From Acidobacteriota bacterium (lineage in GTDB: Bacteria; Acidobacteriota; Terriglobia; Bryobacterales; Bryobacteraceae), in NCBI GenBank assembly GCA_018268935.1, contig JAFDVS010000053.1, forward strand, positions 1 through 64,000: a stretch of DNA of 64,000 nucleotides, read 5' to 3'. Positions 23,614 through 32,162 of this stretch are shown one piece after another (within the stretch, counting starts at the first letter, position 1; every line of letters starts with the position of its first letter). The notes under the pieces are model-generated. The model searched no databases, was not told where the DNA came from, and saw only the letters and a program-made list of their open reading frames with translations. A program made the translations under genes and the position numbers.

Positions 23614-25707
23614 TCAGCGCATGAGGCGAAGGGCCCGGAGGATCTCAACGAATCCGGGCTCGCCACTCAGATTGTGCAGCCGGTGTTCCACACCCGCGTA
23701 GACGATGCTGTGATCAAAAGCGGCGAGGGCTTGATGAAGCCAGTACAGCGCCGCGGGAGAATCGCCCATACCGTTGTGCACGAGTGCGATGGCGTACTGC
23801 ACTTTCTTGCCCTTCCGGCGCAGGTCTTCGAGTTCGCTGAGAATACGCTGCGCATCGGCCTTGCGCCCCATCACTCCGTAGAGGTGGCCAAGGGCGGGAA
23901 GACAGCGGCCATCGGCAGGTGATTTTTCCAGCACTTTGCGAAAGGCCTCTTCTGCTTCGGCGTAGCGCCCCTGGCGTTCGTGGCACAGTCCGCGGATCCA
24001 CAGTGCTTCGGAGAGTCCCGGCCGCTCCGCCAGCGCAAGTCGCGCTTCGGCAAACACCTCCTCGCAGCGGCCGGCATCGTAGAACAACAATCCTCGCTGC
24101 ACGCGCAAGCGCGGATCGTTGGGCGCCAGGGCGATGGCTCGCTCCACTTCCGTGCGTGCCTGCTCCGTGCGTCCGGTGATGCGGAGCAGATCGGCGTACT
24201 CGCGGATGGCGTAGGAGTTGTGCGGAGCAAGATCGATGGCGCGCTTGTAGTGACGCTCGGCGACGGGAAGATCGCGCTCCCGATAGAAAGCGATGCCGGC
24301 CAGCAGAGCGTAGGCGTCGGCCTGCTCCGGGTTGATGGCCAGCGCTCTGCGCCCGGCCTGCTTTGCCTTGTCCAACCATAATTTCTCATTGGCGCTATCG
24401 AGATCGGCAGTGAACTCACAAGCCTGGCCCAACAGGCTCCAGGCGGCGGCGTATTTTGGTTCGCGCTGCGTCGCCTGCTCCAGCAGTTGCAGTGCCTCGA
24501 CAAAGTTGGGAGGTATGGCGGAGGAGGTGTCGCGGATGCTGGGATTCTGCCGGATCAGGTCGTGCGCGCGGATATACAGCGAGCGCACGTGGGGATCGGA
24601 AGGTTCCACCGGCGCGGCACGGCGTGAGGTCACGGCCGCAACCCCGGCCAGTCCCACCACCGCGGCCATAACGGCCACGGCCCACGACCGCTGGCGGTGC
24701 GGAACGGCGGCATGCCCGGTATGGGCGAGTGGCTCTTCACGCAGCAGGCGGCCGATGTCGTCGGCCAGGTCACGGGCCGAAGCGTACCGGTCCGTTGGCT
24801 CGGCCTCAGTAGCGCGGTTGATGATGCGCGCCAGGTCACTCGATGACGGCAGTGAGGCGGTCAGTTCCTTCAGAACGCGTCCCAGGCAGTAGATATCGGA
24901 CTTGGTGGAAACGGGAGCACCGCGTAGCTGTTCCGGGCTCGCCCAATCCGGAGTGAAGATGCGGATGCCCGGCCGCGTGATGGGCTGACCTTCGGGCAGA
25001 AGGCCGGGATTCAGAATCTTAGCCACGCCGAAATCGAGCAGTTTGGGGATGCCGCCTTCGGCCACCAGGATATTGCCGGGCTTGATGTCGCGGTGGATGA
25101 CACGGCGCTCATGCGCATGCTGGACGGCGGCGCAAACGGCCTGAAACATTTCCAGGCGTTTTTGTAAGGGCAGGTCTTTGTCCCGGCAATAGGTCATCAA
25201 CGGCTGGCCTTCGATGTACTCCATCACGAAGTACGGCCGGCCGTCGGGAGTGGTGCCGCCATCGAGCAATGCGGCGATGTTGGGGTGCTGGAGGGTAGCC
25301 AGAATCTGACGTTCGGCCCGGAACCGTTGCAGGATGTGAGCAGTCCCCATTTCTTGGCGCACCAGTTTGATGGCGACCGAGTGCATGAACTCGCCGTCGT
25401 CGCGCACGGCCTGGTAGACAATGCCCATCCCGCCACGGCCGATCTCTCGCGCTAAAACATACGGGCCGATTTTTGTTCCGATATCGGCCACCGGCAGTTC
25501 GGCATCGAGCGAAGCGGCCACGCCCTGCACCACCCCACCGATGTGCGTATCGGCGTTTTCATCGCTGGCAAGCAGCGCTTCCACTTCTTTGCGAAGCAGA
25601 GGATCGCCGGCGCAGGCACGGTCAAGAAATGCCGGACGTTCGGCAGACGGCAGCGCCACCGCTTCGTGAAACACGAGTTCCAACTGTCGAAACCGTTCGG
25701 GATGCAC
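23614..25707 (-). CDS. Membrane Ser/Thr protein kinase with TPR tail (second copy)
   Basis: A 697-residue kinase of the same design as the one at 2462. The N-terminal helical segment (RFRQLELVFHEAVALP) precedes the kinase domain: GRGGMGIVYQAV near 92, VAIKLV, HRDIKPGNILV near 202 and LLDFGVAKIL. A membrane helix lies at about 338-360 (AVAVMAAVVGLAGVAAV), followed by TPR repeats (LEQATQREPKYAAAWSLLGQ, AIALAPNDPRLRVQRGLLFY). The start is GTG at 25707 with AGGAAAG just before it. Its ECF sigma neighbour starts 29 bases away on the other strand, repeating the arrangement seen at 1858-4993. Confidence 0.9.
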   Translation of the reverse strand: MHPERFRQLELVFHEAVALPSAERPAFLDRACAGDPLLRKEVEALLASDENADTHIGGVVQGVAASLDAELPVADIGTKIGPYVLAREIGRGGMGIVYQAVRDDGEFMHSVAIKLVRQEMGTAHILQRFRAERQILATLQHPNIAALLDGGTTPDGRPYFVMEYIEGQPLMTYCRDKDLPLQKRLEMFQAVCAAVQHAHERRVIHRDIKPGNILVAEGGIPKLLDFGVAKILNPGLLPEGQPITRPGIRIFTPDWASPEQLRGAPVSTKSDIYCLGRVLKELTASLPSSSDLARIINRATEAEPTDRYASARDLADDIGRLLREEPLAHTGHAAVPHRQRSWAVAVMAAVVGLAGVAAVTSRRAAPVEPSDPHVRSLYIRAHDLIRQNPSIRDTSSAIPPNFVEALQLLEQATQREPKYAAAWSLLGQACEFTADLDSANEKLWLDKAKQAGRRALAINPEQADAYALLAGIAFYRERDLPVAERHYKRAIDLAPHNSYAIREYADLLRITGRTEQARTEVERAIALAPNDPRLRVQRGLLFYDAGRCEEVFAEARLALAERPGLSEALWIRGLCHERQGRYAEAEEAFRKVLEKSPADGRCLPALGHLYGVMGRKADAQRILSELEDLRRKGKKVQYAIALVHNGMGDSPAALYWLHQALAAFDHSIVYAGVEHRLHNLSGEPGFVEILRALRLMR

Positions 25708-25715
25708 CTTTCCTG

Positions 25716-25739
25716 TATTATCATGCGGAATACCGCATG
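25716..25739. promoter_or_regulatory. Shared kinase/sigma promoter gap with inverted repeat
   Basis: The gap holds TATTAT on the plus strand (25716-25721) and GATAAT on the minus strand (25717-25722). It also holds a perfect inverted repeat CATGCGG-AATA-CCGCATG (25722-25739) whose right arm includes the ATG of the sigma gene. It could be an operator or an RNA hairpin that hides the start codon. Confidence 0.45.
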
Positions 25740-26315
25740 GCTGAGAAATCGGAGAACATTACGCGCCTGCTGATGGACTGGACCAGCAAGGGGGATGAGG
25801 CGGCACTGGAGGCGCTGACACCCGTCGTTTATGGGGAATTGCGCAAGCTGGCGCTCAGTTACCTGCGGCGCGAACGCTCCGATCATACCTTGCAGCCCAC
25901 GGCATTGATCCACGAAGCTTACCTTCGTCTGGTGGATCAGAACGTGCCGCAGTGGCGCAGCCGGTCGCACTTCTTCGGCGTAGCCGCTCAGTTGATGCGG
26001 CAGATTCTGGTGGATCATGCCCGCGCCCGTTCGGCGGCGAAGCGTGGCGGCGGAGAAGCGAAGCTGTCACTCGATCAGGGCTTTCAGTATTCGGAAGAGC
26101 GATCGGAGCAACTGGTGGCGCTGGACGACGCGTTGACGGATCTGGCGAAGCTCGATGCGCGCAAATCAAAGGTAGTGGAGTTGCGGTACTTTGGGGGATT
26201 GAGCGTGGAAGAGACAGCCGAAGCGCTGGGCATCTCAGTGGCCACGGTAGGCCGCGAGTTGCGCTTTGCCGAAGCCTGGCTGCACAAGCTCATCACTGGG
26301 GAAGAACGCGAGTAA
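25737..26315 (+). CDS. ECF sigma factor (TIGR02999-like), divergent to a Ser/Thr kinase
   Basis: A 192-residue ECF sigma factor. Region 2 shows HTLQPTALIHEAYLRLVDQ and SHFFGVAAQLMRQILVDHARAR; region 4 shows VVELRYFGGLSVEETAEALG and ISVATVGRELRFAEAWL. It starts MAEKSENIT, which aligns with the start of the first sigma. It pairs with the kinase at 23614. One base after its stop begins a sugar dehydrogenase gene, so readthrough into the accessory region is possible and the dehydrogenase may belong to the regulon. Confidence 0.92.
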   Translation: MAEKSENITRLLMDWTSKGDEAALEALTPVVYGELRKLALSYLRRERSDHTLQPTALIHEAYLRLVDQNVPQWRSRSHFFGVAAQLMRQILVDHARARSAAKRGGGEAKLSLDQGFQYSEERSEQLVALDDALTDLAKLDARKSKVVELRYFGGLSVEETAEALGISVATVGRELRFAEAWLHKLITGEERE

Positions 26316-26316
26316 C

Positions 26317-28185
26317 ATGCACAGAACATACGATCGGTTTTTGGGGGCCCGCCTGTGGCCTATTCTTATCTGCCTGGCCAGCGCCGCCGTGGCGCAGGAC
26401 AGCCCGCAATCGGTGCGGCGAGGGACGAAGATTTTTGACAAGCGCGTGGTGATCTCCGGATTGGAGAATCCCTGGGAGGTAACCTACGGGCCGGACAATC
26501 AGCTCTGGATCACGGAACGCACAGGCAAACGGATTGTGCGTGTGGACCCGCAGAGCGGGTCGCGCAAGGTGGCGGTGACCATCGATGAAGTCTCGGCCCC
26601 CGGTGGCCAGGATGGTTTATTGGGGCTGGCCCTTCATCCGGAGTTGCTGCGCGGCAGCGGCAAGGATTTTGTTTATGCGGTGTACACGTATGTGGATCCA
26701 TCGAAACCCGCATGGAAGAAGGTCACCGACCCGAACAGTCCGTACGTGCGGCTCTACGCGAAGGTGGTCCGCTTCACCTACGACCGCGCGTCAGAGACAT
26801 TGGGACAGCGTGTGGATTTGTTGACCGGGCTACCGGCAGGCAATGACCACGAGGCGGGACGGATCAAGGTGGGTCCGGATGGCAAGCTGTATATGACTCT
26901 GGGTGATCAGGGGCACAATCAGTTGGGCAATTTCTGTTCGCCGATTGAAGCGCAACGCCTGCCGACGGCCGCCGAGGTGCAGGCCAAAGATTATTCGTTG
27001 TACGTGGGGAAATCGCTGCGGCTCAATCCGGATGGGTCGATCCCGGAAGACAATCCGAAACTGGGCGGCGTGGTCAGCCATGTCTACACCTACGGCCATC
27101 GCAATACGCAAGGCATCGACTTCGCACCGGATGGGACACTGTATGCTTCCGAGCACGGGCCGAAGAGCGACGATGAGGTGAACATCCTCAAGCGCGGTGG
27201 CAACTATGGCTGGCCCAATGTCGCCGGATTGCGCGATGGCAAGGCGTATGTGTACGCACGCTGGGCGGAATCGAGTGTGCCTTGCTCGCAGATGAAGTTC
27301 AGTGATCTGGAGATTCCGGCTTCGGTGCCGCGGGAGCCCGAGTCGGCGTTCCGCACACCATTCACGCCGCCGATCGCCACGATGTTCACCGTGCCCAACG
27401 GGTTCAACTTTCAGGATCCGAAATGCGAAGGGGTGCACTACATCTGCTGGCCCACGGTTGGCCCTTCCAGCATTGAGTATTACGAATCAAAGGGCAAAGG
27501 CATTCCCGGTTGGGACAAAGTGCTGATGGTCACGACATTGAAGCGTGGATCGCTGTACGTGGTTCCGCTGCGCAAGGATGGACAAGCGGTGGCGGCGAAG
27601 TTCTGGCGCTATTTTCAGCAGGAGAACCGTTTTCGCGATACGGCCGTGAGTCCCGATCTGCGCACGATCTTCATCGCGACGGACTCCGGTGGGCTGGTGG
27701 AATCGTTGCGCGGAGGAGTGACCACGAAGATGCAGGACCCGGGGTCGATCCTTGCGTATACCTATGCGAGGGAAGGCACAGCGGCGGATCTCGAAACTTC
27801 GACGATCAGCAGGAACGAAATGCCGAAACAAGGCGGCAAGGGTGCGGCTGCCGCGGGCAAAGCGCCGCAGTTCACCGCGCAGCAATCGGCCGCGGGCAAG
27901 ACGGCCTACAACGCCAATTGCGCCGTTTGTCATGGCAGCACTCTGACCAACGGTACGTTCGGCACACCGCTAGCCGGATCGTACTTCAAGAACAAATGGT
28001 CTGGGAAAACCGTGCAGGCGCTGGTGCAGAAGTCGAGGGCGATGCCTCCTAACGCACCGGCGAATCTGCCGGAGGACACTCTTGCAGGCATCGTTGCTTA
28101 CGTGCTGGAAACCAACGGATCCGCGGCAGGGAATGAAAGGATGCCGGCGAGCGGAGGCGCGCTGGCAGAGATGGTGATTCCATGA
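26317..28185 (+). CDS. Exported PQQ-type glucose/sorbosone dehydrogenase fused to cytochrome c
   Basis: A 622-residue protein with signal peptide (LWPILICLASAAVAQ). The N-terminal 480 residues form the six-bladed GSDH propeller (GLENPWEVTYGPDNQLWITE, GGQDGLLGLALHPE, NDHEAGRIKVGPDGKLYM, YGHRNTQGIDFAPDG, EHGPKSDDEVNIL). A c-type cytochrome domain follows with the heme motif CAVCH near residue 534 and a distal Met candidate (RAMPPNAPANLP). Such enzymes oxidise sugars or aldehydes in the periplasm and pass electrons through the heme; the exact substrate is unknown. It starts one base after the sigma gene and overlaps the next gene by ATGA. Confidence 0.9.
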   Translation: MHRTYDRFLGARLWPILICLASAAVAQDSPQSVRRGTKIFDKRVVISGLENPWEVTYGPDNQLWITERTGKRIVRVDPQSGSRKVAVTIDEVSAPGGQDGLLGLALHPELLRGSGKDFVYAVYTYVDPSKPAWKKVTDPNSPYVRLYAKVVRFTYDRASETLGQRVDLLTGLPAGNDHEAGRIKVGPDGKLYMTLGDQGHNQLGNFCSPIEAQRLPTAAEVQAKDYSLYVGKSLRLNPDGSIPEDNPKLGGVVSHVYTYGHRNTQGIDFAPDGTLYASEHGPKSDDEVNILKRGGNYGWPNVAGLRDGKAYVYARWAESSVPCSQMKFSDLEIPASVPREPESAFRTPFTPPIATMFTVPNGFNFQDPKCEGVHYICWPTVGPSSIEYYESKGKGIPGWDKVLMVTTLKRGSLYVVPLRKDGQAVAAKFWRYFQQENRFRDTAVSPDLRTIFIATDSGGLVESLRGGVTTKMQDPGSILAYTYAREGTAADLETSTISRNEMPKQGGKGAAAAGKAPQFTAQQSAAGKTAYNANCAVCHGSTLTNGTFGTPLAGSYFKNKWSGKTVQALVQKSRAMPPNAPANLPEDTLAGIVAYVLETNGSAAGNERMPASGGALAEMVIP

Positions 28186-29189
28186 TGGTGACACTCGTAC
28201 TGACCTCGCTTGCTTTCGCGGCGACACATGAGATCTATCCCGATCATCATTCGCGTGTGTTCTCGGCGCACAAGGAACCAGTGGCGCGCGTGCGATCGGG
28301 CGACACCGTCATCACGCGCACCTGGGATTCGGGAGGGGCCGATTGGAAAGGCGTGAAACATATCCAGCACCCTTACGTGTATCCGGAATCGGGGAATCCG
28401 CTGATGGGGCCTTTCTTCATCGAAGAGGCGGAGGTTGGCGACACGCTGGAAGTGCATCTGGACAAGGTGCGGTTGAATCGGAATTACGGCTATACGTCGT
28501 ACCGGCTGAGTCCCGGCGTGTTGAATCCGGGCTCCATCGAAGGGCTGTACAAAAACTTCTACAAAATGGATGCGCTGCGGCCGGGGCGCGCGGATCTGAT
28601 TCCCTGGGATCTGGATTTGAAGCGCGGCATGGCGCGCCCGCGGTTGCTCACGGGCACTGGGTTTGAAGTGCCGGTGAAGCCGATGATTGGATGCATCGGT
28701 GTGGCGCCGCCCGGTGAACGCGCGGAGACATCAGGGCCTGCGGGCAGCTACGGCGGCAACATGGACTACAACGAGATTGTGGAAGGTGTCACTGTGCTTT
28801 TCCCCGTTTATCATAAGGGCGCTTACTTCTACGTCGGCGATGGGCACGCCGTGCAGGGTGACGGCGAAGGGCTCGGCAATGGAGTGGAAACATCGCTGGA
28901 TGTGCAATTCACAGTGAAGGTGCGCAAAGGGAAGCGCATCTCGATTCCGCGTTTAGAGAACGCCGACTACATCATCTCAATTGCCAGCCAGCCGGAGTTT
29001 TCTTCCAGCATGGACGTGGCCGTGCGCACGGCGAATTCGGACATGATCGAGTGGCTTACCAGTGAGTACAAGCTCACTGCGCCGGAAGCGCATCTATTGA
29101 TGGGCGTCGCCGTGAAGCATCAGATCGTTACTTACTTTGGCACGGTGACGGCGATGATTCCGAAACGGCTGTTGCAACCGCGCAGGTGA
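28182..29189 (+). CDS. Exported acetamidase/formamidase family protein
   Basis: A 335-residue protein with a short leader (MVTLVLTSLAFAATH). It matches the FmdA/AmdA fold: VRSGDTVITRTWDSGG, NPLMGPFFIEEAEVGDTLEV, MIGCIGVAPPG, GSYGGNMDYNEIVEG and VYHKGAYFYVGDGHAVQGDGE, which carries metal-binding His/Asp candidates. Family members hydrolyse formamide or acetamide, releasing ammonia; export is unusual for the well-studied cytoplasmic enzymes. Translation is coupled to the dehydrogenase (ATGA). Its final 62 bases overlap the convergent propeller gene. Confidence 0.85.
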   Translation: MMVTLVLTSLAFAATHEIYPDHHSRVFSAHKEPVARVRSGDTVITRTWDSGGADWKGVKHIQHPYVYPESGNPLMGPFFIEEAEVGDTLEVHLDKVRLNRNYGYTSYRLSPGVLNPGSIEGLYKNFYKMDALRPGRADLIPWDLDLKRGMARPRLLTGTGFEVPVKPMIGCIGVAPPGERAETSGPAGSYGGNMDYNEIVEGVTVLFPVYHKGAYFYVGDGHAVQGDGEGLGNGVETSLDVQFTVKVRKGKRISIPRLENADYIISIASQPEFSSSMDVAVRTANSDMIEWLTSEYKLTAPEAHLLMGVAVKHQIVTYFGTVTAMIPKRLLQPRR

Positions 29190-30867
29190 GCAGAGTTCCA
29201 CTGTATTCGGCAACGGCGAGTGCGAGCTTGTCGGCGGCGATGCTGAGCCCGATGTCGCGCGGGCGAAGCTCATGGATGGACAGCCGGGGCCCGGTGAGTG
29301 CAAGGATTTGCTTCGAGGGGCCGGCGGGCTTGCCTTCCGTTGTCATGGGAAGCGCCCACACACCCAGGGTTCCACTTTGATCGGAGAGGAAGTAGATCCA
29401 CTTTCCGTTCGGCGACCATTCGGGTTGCGAGCTGTTGAATGTGTCCGGGAGCAGATAGGTCCATTGCGACTCGCTGTCGACCACGGTTGTGCTGACGGGG
29501 GCGACGGCGAGGCGCGAGCGGTGCGCGGCGTAAGGGACGGGGAACACGATCCAACGGCCATCGGGCGAGAGGCGTGCATCGGCGATGGAAAGATTCAGCT
29601 TCGGGTGGCGTAGCAAGACGGTGCGTTGCTTCGTGGAGAGGTTCATCAGACCGACGGTGCCCGGTGGCTCGCGATGGAAGTAAAGCACGGAGTCGGCCTG
29701 CGAGGTCCATTGGAAGGAACCTTGCCCGACATTCTCTTCGTGGATCTTCACGGGCTCGCCGCCGCTGAACGCGGAGCGGAAGACAGTGACCTTTTCGCCA
29801 TCGTGGGCATCGTAGACCAGGCTTGCTCCATCGGGCGATAGCGCGGGCATGTGTTCGCGCAGCGGACCGCTGGTGAGCCCTTTCTCTGCTCCTGAGATGA
29901 GATCCTTGACCCACACTTCGAAGTTTCCGCCACGGCTGGTTTCCCATGCGATACGCTTACCATCGCGAGAAAGCGAGGGCCGCTGGTCCAGTGACGGATC
30001 GGTGGTGATGCGCGTGAGCGCGCCTTTCGTTGCCGCGGCATCGGCATGCAAAGGGAGCGTGTAGACATCGATGTTCGCACTGCGGCTGGCGTAGACGATG
30101 CGGCCGCCGGGAGTCGAGGCCGGAGTACGTTCATCCTTATCGGCAGTGGTTAACCGACGCGGGGCTGCGGTTGCGTTCCATTTGGTGGGGCTCAACGGTA
30201 AGCTCCAAAGCCGGGTGTTTTCGCCAACACGTGCCGTGAACAGAATCGTGTTTGCTGTGGGTTGCCATGTGCCGGGGATTGGCAGGCTTTCCATGTGCAG
30301 TTGGCGAAAGTGAGCCGCTGCATGCGTGGCAACAGGCTCGCCGCCCGAGGCCGGGCTCACCCACCAATCGCAGCTTTCCTCCGATGCATCCTTACAGCCG
30401 GCAAAGAGCAGGTGTTTCCCATCGGGTGACCATACCGGATCCTTGGCCGAGCGAAAACCCGCGTGAACCGGCTGCGACCGAGCGCTTTTCATATCGCGAA
30501 GGAACAGAGCGTTCGCGGAGGTGTAGGCAATGCGAGTCCCGTCGGGGGAATAGCGTGGACGGCGTCCGCCGGCGGCCAACAATCGAGGCTTGCCCCCGGC
30601 GGTGGGCACAACGTAGATGCCACCGCCGCCGGCCTCGCTGCGATAGGCGACCATGCGTCCATCGGGTGAGAAAGCCGGCTGGGAATCATCATGCGAGCCG
30701 GAAGTGATTTGCCGCGCGTTGCCGCCTTCCAGCGGGCGGATCCAGATATGAAACTGCCGGGAGCTTTCGCCTGTAGAGGCAAAGGCTATCCAGCGGCCGT
30801 CCGCGGATACAGCGGGATCAAGACCCTGCGCGAGCGCAGCAGTAGAGAGTAGTAGAAAAGCGATCAT
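29128..30867 (-). CDS. Secreted WD40-like (PD40/TolB-type) propeller protein
   Basis: A 579-residue protein with signal peptide (MIAFLLLSTAALAQG). It consists of PD40 blades with the repeated pattern (W/F)SPDG (AFSPDGRMVAYRSE, YSPDGTRIAYTS, VWSPDGKHLLFAG, ALSPDGASLVYDA, EWSPNGKWIYFLSD). No enzyme domain is attached, so a binding or scaffold role is most likely. I took the ATG at 30867; a TTG at 30882 that overlaps the stop of the upstream PLP enzyme gene is also possible. The arrangement indicates an operon with that gene. The 3' end overlaps the formamidase gene in antisense. Confidence 0.82.
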   Translation of the reverse strand: MIAFLLLSTAALAQGLDPAVSADGRWIAFASTGESSRQFHIWIRPLEGGNARQITSGSHDDSQPAFSPDGRMVAYRSEAGGGGIYVVPTAGGKPRLLAAGGRRPRYSPDGTRIAYTSANALFLRDMKSARSQPVHAGFRSAKDPVWSPDGKHLLFAGCKDASEESCDWWVSPASGGEPVATHAAAHFRQLHMESLPIPGTWQPTANTILFTARVGENTRLWSLPLSPTKWNATAAPRRLTTADKDERTPASTPGGRIVYASRSANIDVYTLPLHADAAATKGALTRITTDPSLDQRPSLSRDGKRIAWETSRGGNFEVWVKDLISGAEKGLTSGPLREHMPALSPDGASLVYDAHDGEKVTVFRSAFSGGEPVKIHEENVGQGSFQWTSQADSVLYFHREPPGTVGLMNLSTKQRTVLLRHPKLNLSIADARLSPDGRWIVFPVPYAAHRSRLAVAPVSTTVVDSESQWTYLLPDTFNSSQPEWSPNGKWIYFLSDQSGTLGVWALPMTTEGKPAGPSKQILALTGPRLSIHELRPRDIGLSIAADKLALAVAEYSGTLLTCAVATAVSESSPSPCQSK

Positions 30868-30878
30868 GTTGTGCGCAA

Positions 30879-32099
30879 TCAAGCAAGGGCTGACAGGAGC
30901 CTGGTGACATCGTCCATGTTGTTGTAGAGAGCGGGCGAGATTCGAACACGGTTCGCGCCGGTGGTGGTGACCTGTACGTTGGCCTTGCGCAGTTTTTCCT
31001 GCGTCGCCTTCAGGTTGCTGGATTGCACGGTGACGATGGAGCTTGGCGCATCAAGCGGCGTGATGAGCTTGTAGCCCAACGGCGGCAGTTCCTTCTTCAG
31101 GCGGTCGCACATCGGTTTGGTGTAGGCGTAGATGTTATCCATCCCAATGGCGAGGATGCGCTTCAATGCTTCGTACTGGCCGGCGTAGGCCACATAGCTG
31201 ACATTGCCTGCTTCATAGCGATGCGCCCCTTTCGCAGCCTCGTAAGGAAACTCATCGGCGGAAGCGTCGCGCTGCGGCACCCATGGCGCGTAATTGAAAT
31301 GAACATAGCCGGGGAAGCTGAGATCTTTCACCACGGCTCCCTGCAACTCTTCGCGGACGTACAGATAGCCGGCGCCGCGCGCGCCATGCAGCCACTTGTA
31401 ATTGGAGCAGGCCGCGAAATCGAGGCCGAGCGCCTTTACGTCCACGGGAACACTGCCGGCGGCTTGGATAATATCGGCGTAAACATAAGCCCCGTGCGCA
31501 TGCGCGAGGGCGCTAATGGCCTTGGCGTTCTCCACCCAGCCATTGACGTTGGAGACCAGAGTGATGGAAACAAGCTTGGTCTTCTTGTCGATGACTTTCT
31601 CCATGTCTCGCATGTCGATGCGCCAGTCGCGATGCTTCACGATGCGAACGTCCATGCCTGCTTTGCGCCGCCCGATGTAGTCGTGCACGGACCCGGCATA
31701 GTGCAGATCGTTGGTCACCAAATTCCCGCCGGCTTCCTGAATACGAAGCCCGTTGATGACGGCCGCTTCCCCGGCCTTGGTGCAGATGACAAAGCCGATC
31801 TCTGAAGGTTTGGCGTTGATCAGCTTGGCGAAGAGAACACGCGCCTGCTGCACGGATTCGGTGGCGTACTGACCGCGGCCCTCAGCGGGACCGTACATGT
31901 GAAAGTCCATGTAGCGGCGCATGCCTTCCGCCACGTACTTCGGCAGTGGCATGTTCGCGGCCGCATCCAGATAGACCTCTTGATTGGCGCGTGGGAATTC
32001 TTTGCGGATCGCGGCAAAGGCGGAGGGGGTGGACGCAGCGGCGAGGTGAGACGCGCCGAGTGCGGCGGAACTGAGAAGTTGGCGTCGATTGATCGGCAT
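30879..32099 (-). CDS. Tat-exported class V aminotransferase-fold PLP enzyme
   Basis: A 406-residue PLP enzyme similar to isopenicillin N epimerase/cysteine desulfurase-type proteins. The leader has the Tat pattern NRRQLLSSAALG and ends in ASTPSAFA. The fold-type I core is visible: AAANMPLPKYVAEGM, VYADIIQAAGSVPVDVKALG with the PLP-nitrogen Asp, and Lys235 in SNYKWLHGARGAGYLYV. The C-terminal domain ends TTGANRVRISPALYNN. Export by Tat fits a cofactor-loaded enzyme, and Pseudomonas PvdN is a known periplasmic precedent. A good ribosome site (AGGAGCG) precedes the start. A close paralogue is at 38799. Confidence 0.87.
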   Translation of the reverse strand: MPINRRQLLSSAALGASHLAAASTPSAFAAIRKEFPRANQEVYLDAAANMPLPKYVAEGMRRYMDFHMYGPAEGRGQYATESVQQARVLFAKLINAKPSEIGFVICTKAGEAAVINGLRIQEAGGNLVTNDLHYAGSVHDYIGRRKAGMDVRIVKHRDWRIDMRDMEKVIDKKTKLVSITLVSNVNGWVENAKAISALAHAHGAYVYADIIQAAGSVPVDVKALGLDFAACSNYKWLHGARGAGYLYVREELQGAVVKDLSFPGYVHFNYAPWVPQRDASADEFPYEAAKGAHRYEAGNVSYVAYAGQYEALKRILAIGMDNIYAYTKPMCDRLKKELPPLGYKLITPLDAPSSIVTVQSSNLKATQEKLRKANVQVTTTGANRVRISPALYNNMDDVTRLLSALA

Positions 32100-32148
32100 G
32101 AAACGCTCCTGTGGCCTCTCATTCTAACTTCATCCGGGCGGATCGCGG

Positions 32149-32154
32149 TAGAAT
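32149..32154 (+). promoter_or_regulatory. -10-like element TAGAAT
   Basis: TAGAAT matches five of six consensus bases and lies 8 bases before the ATG at 32163, with no Shine-Dalgarno. This suggests a leaderless transcript. The -35 region is weak. Confidence 0.4.
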
Positions 32155-32162
32155 CTGCCGAT

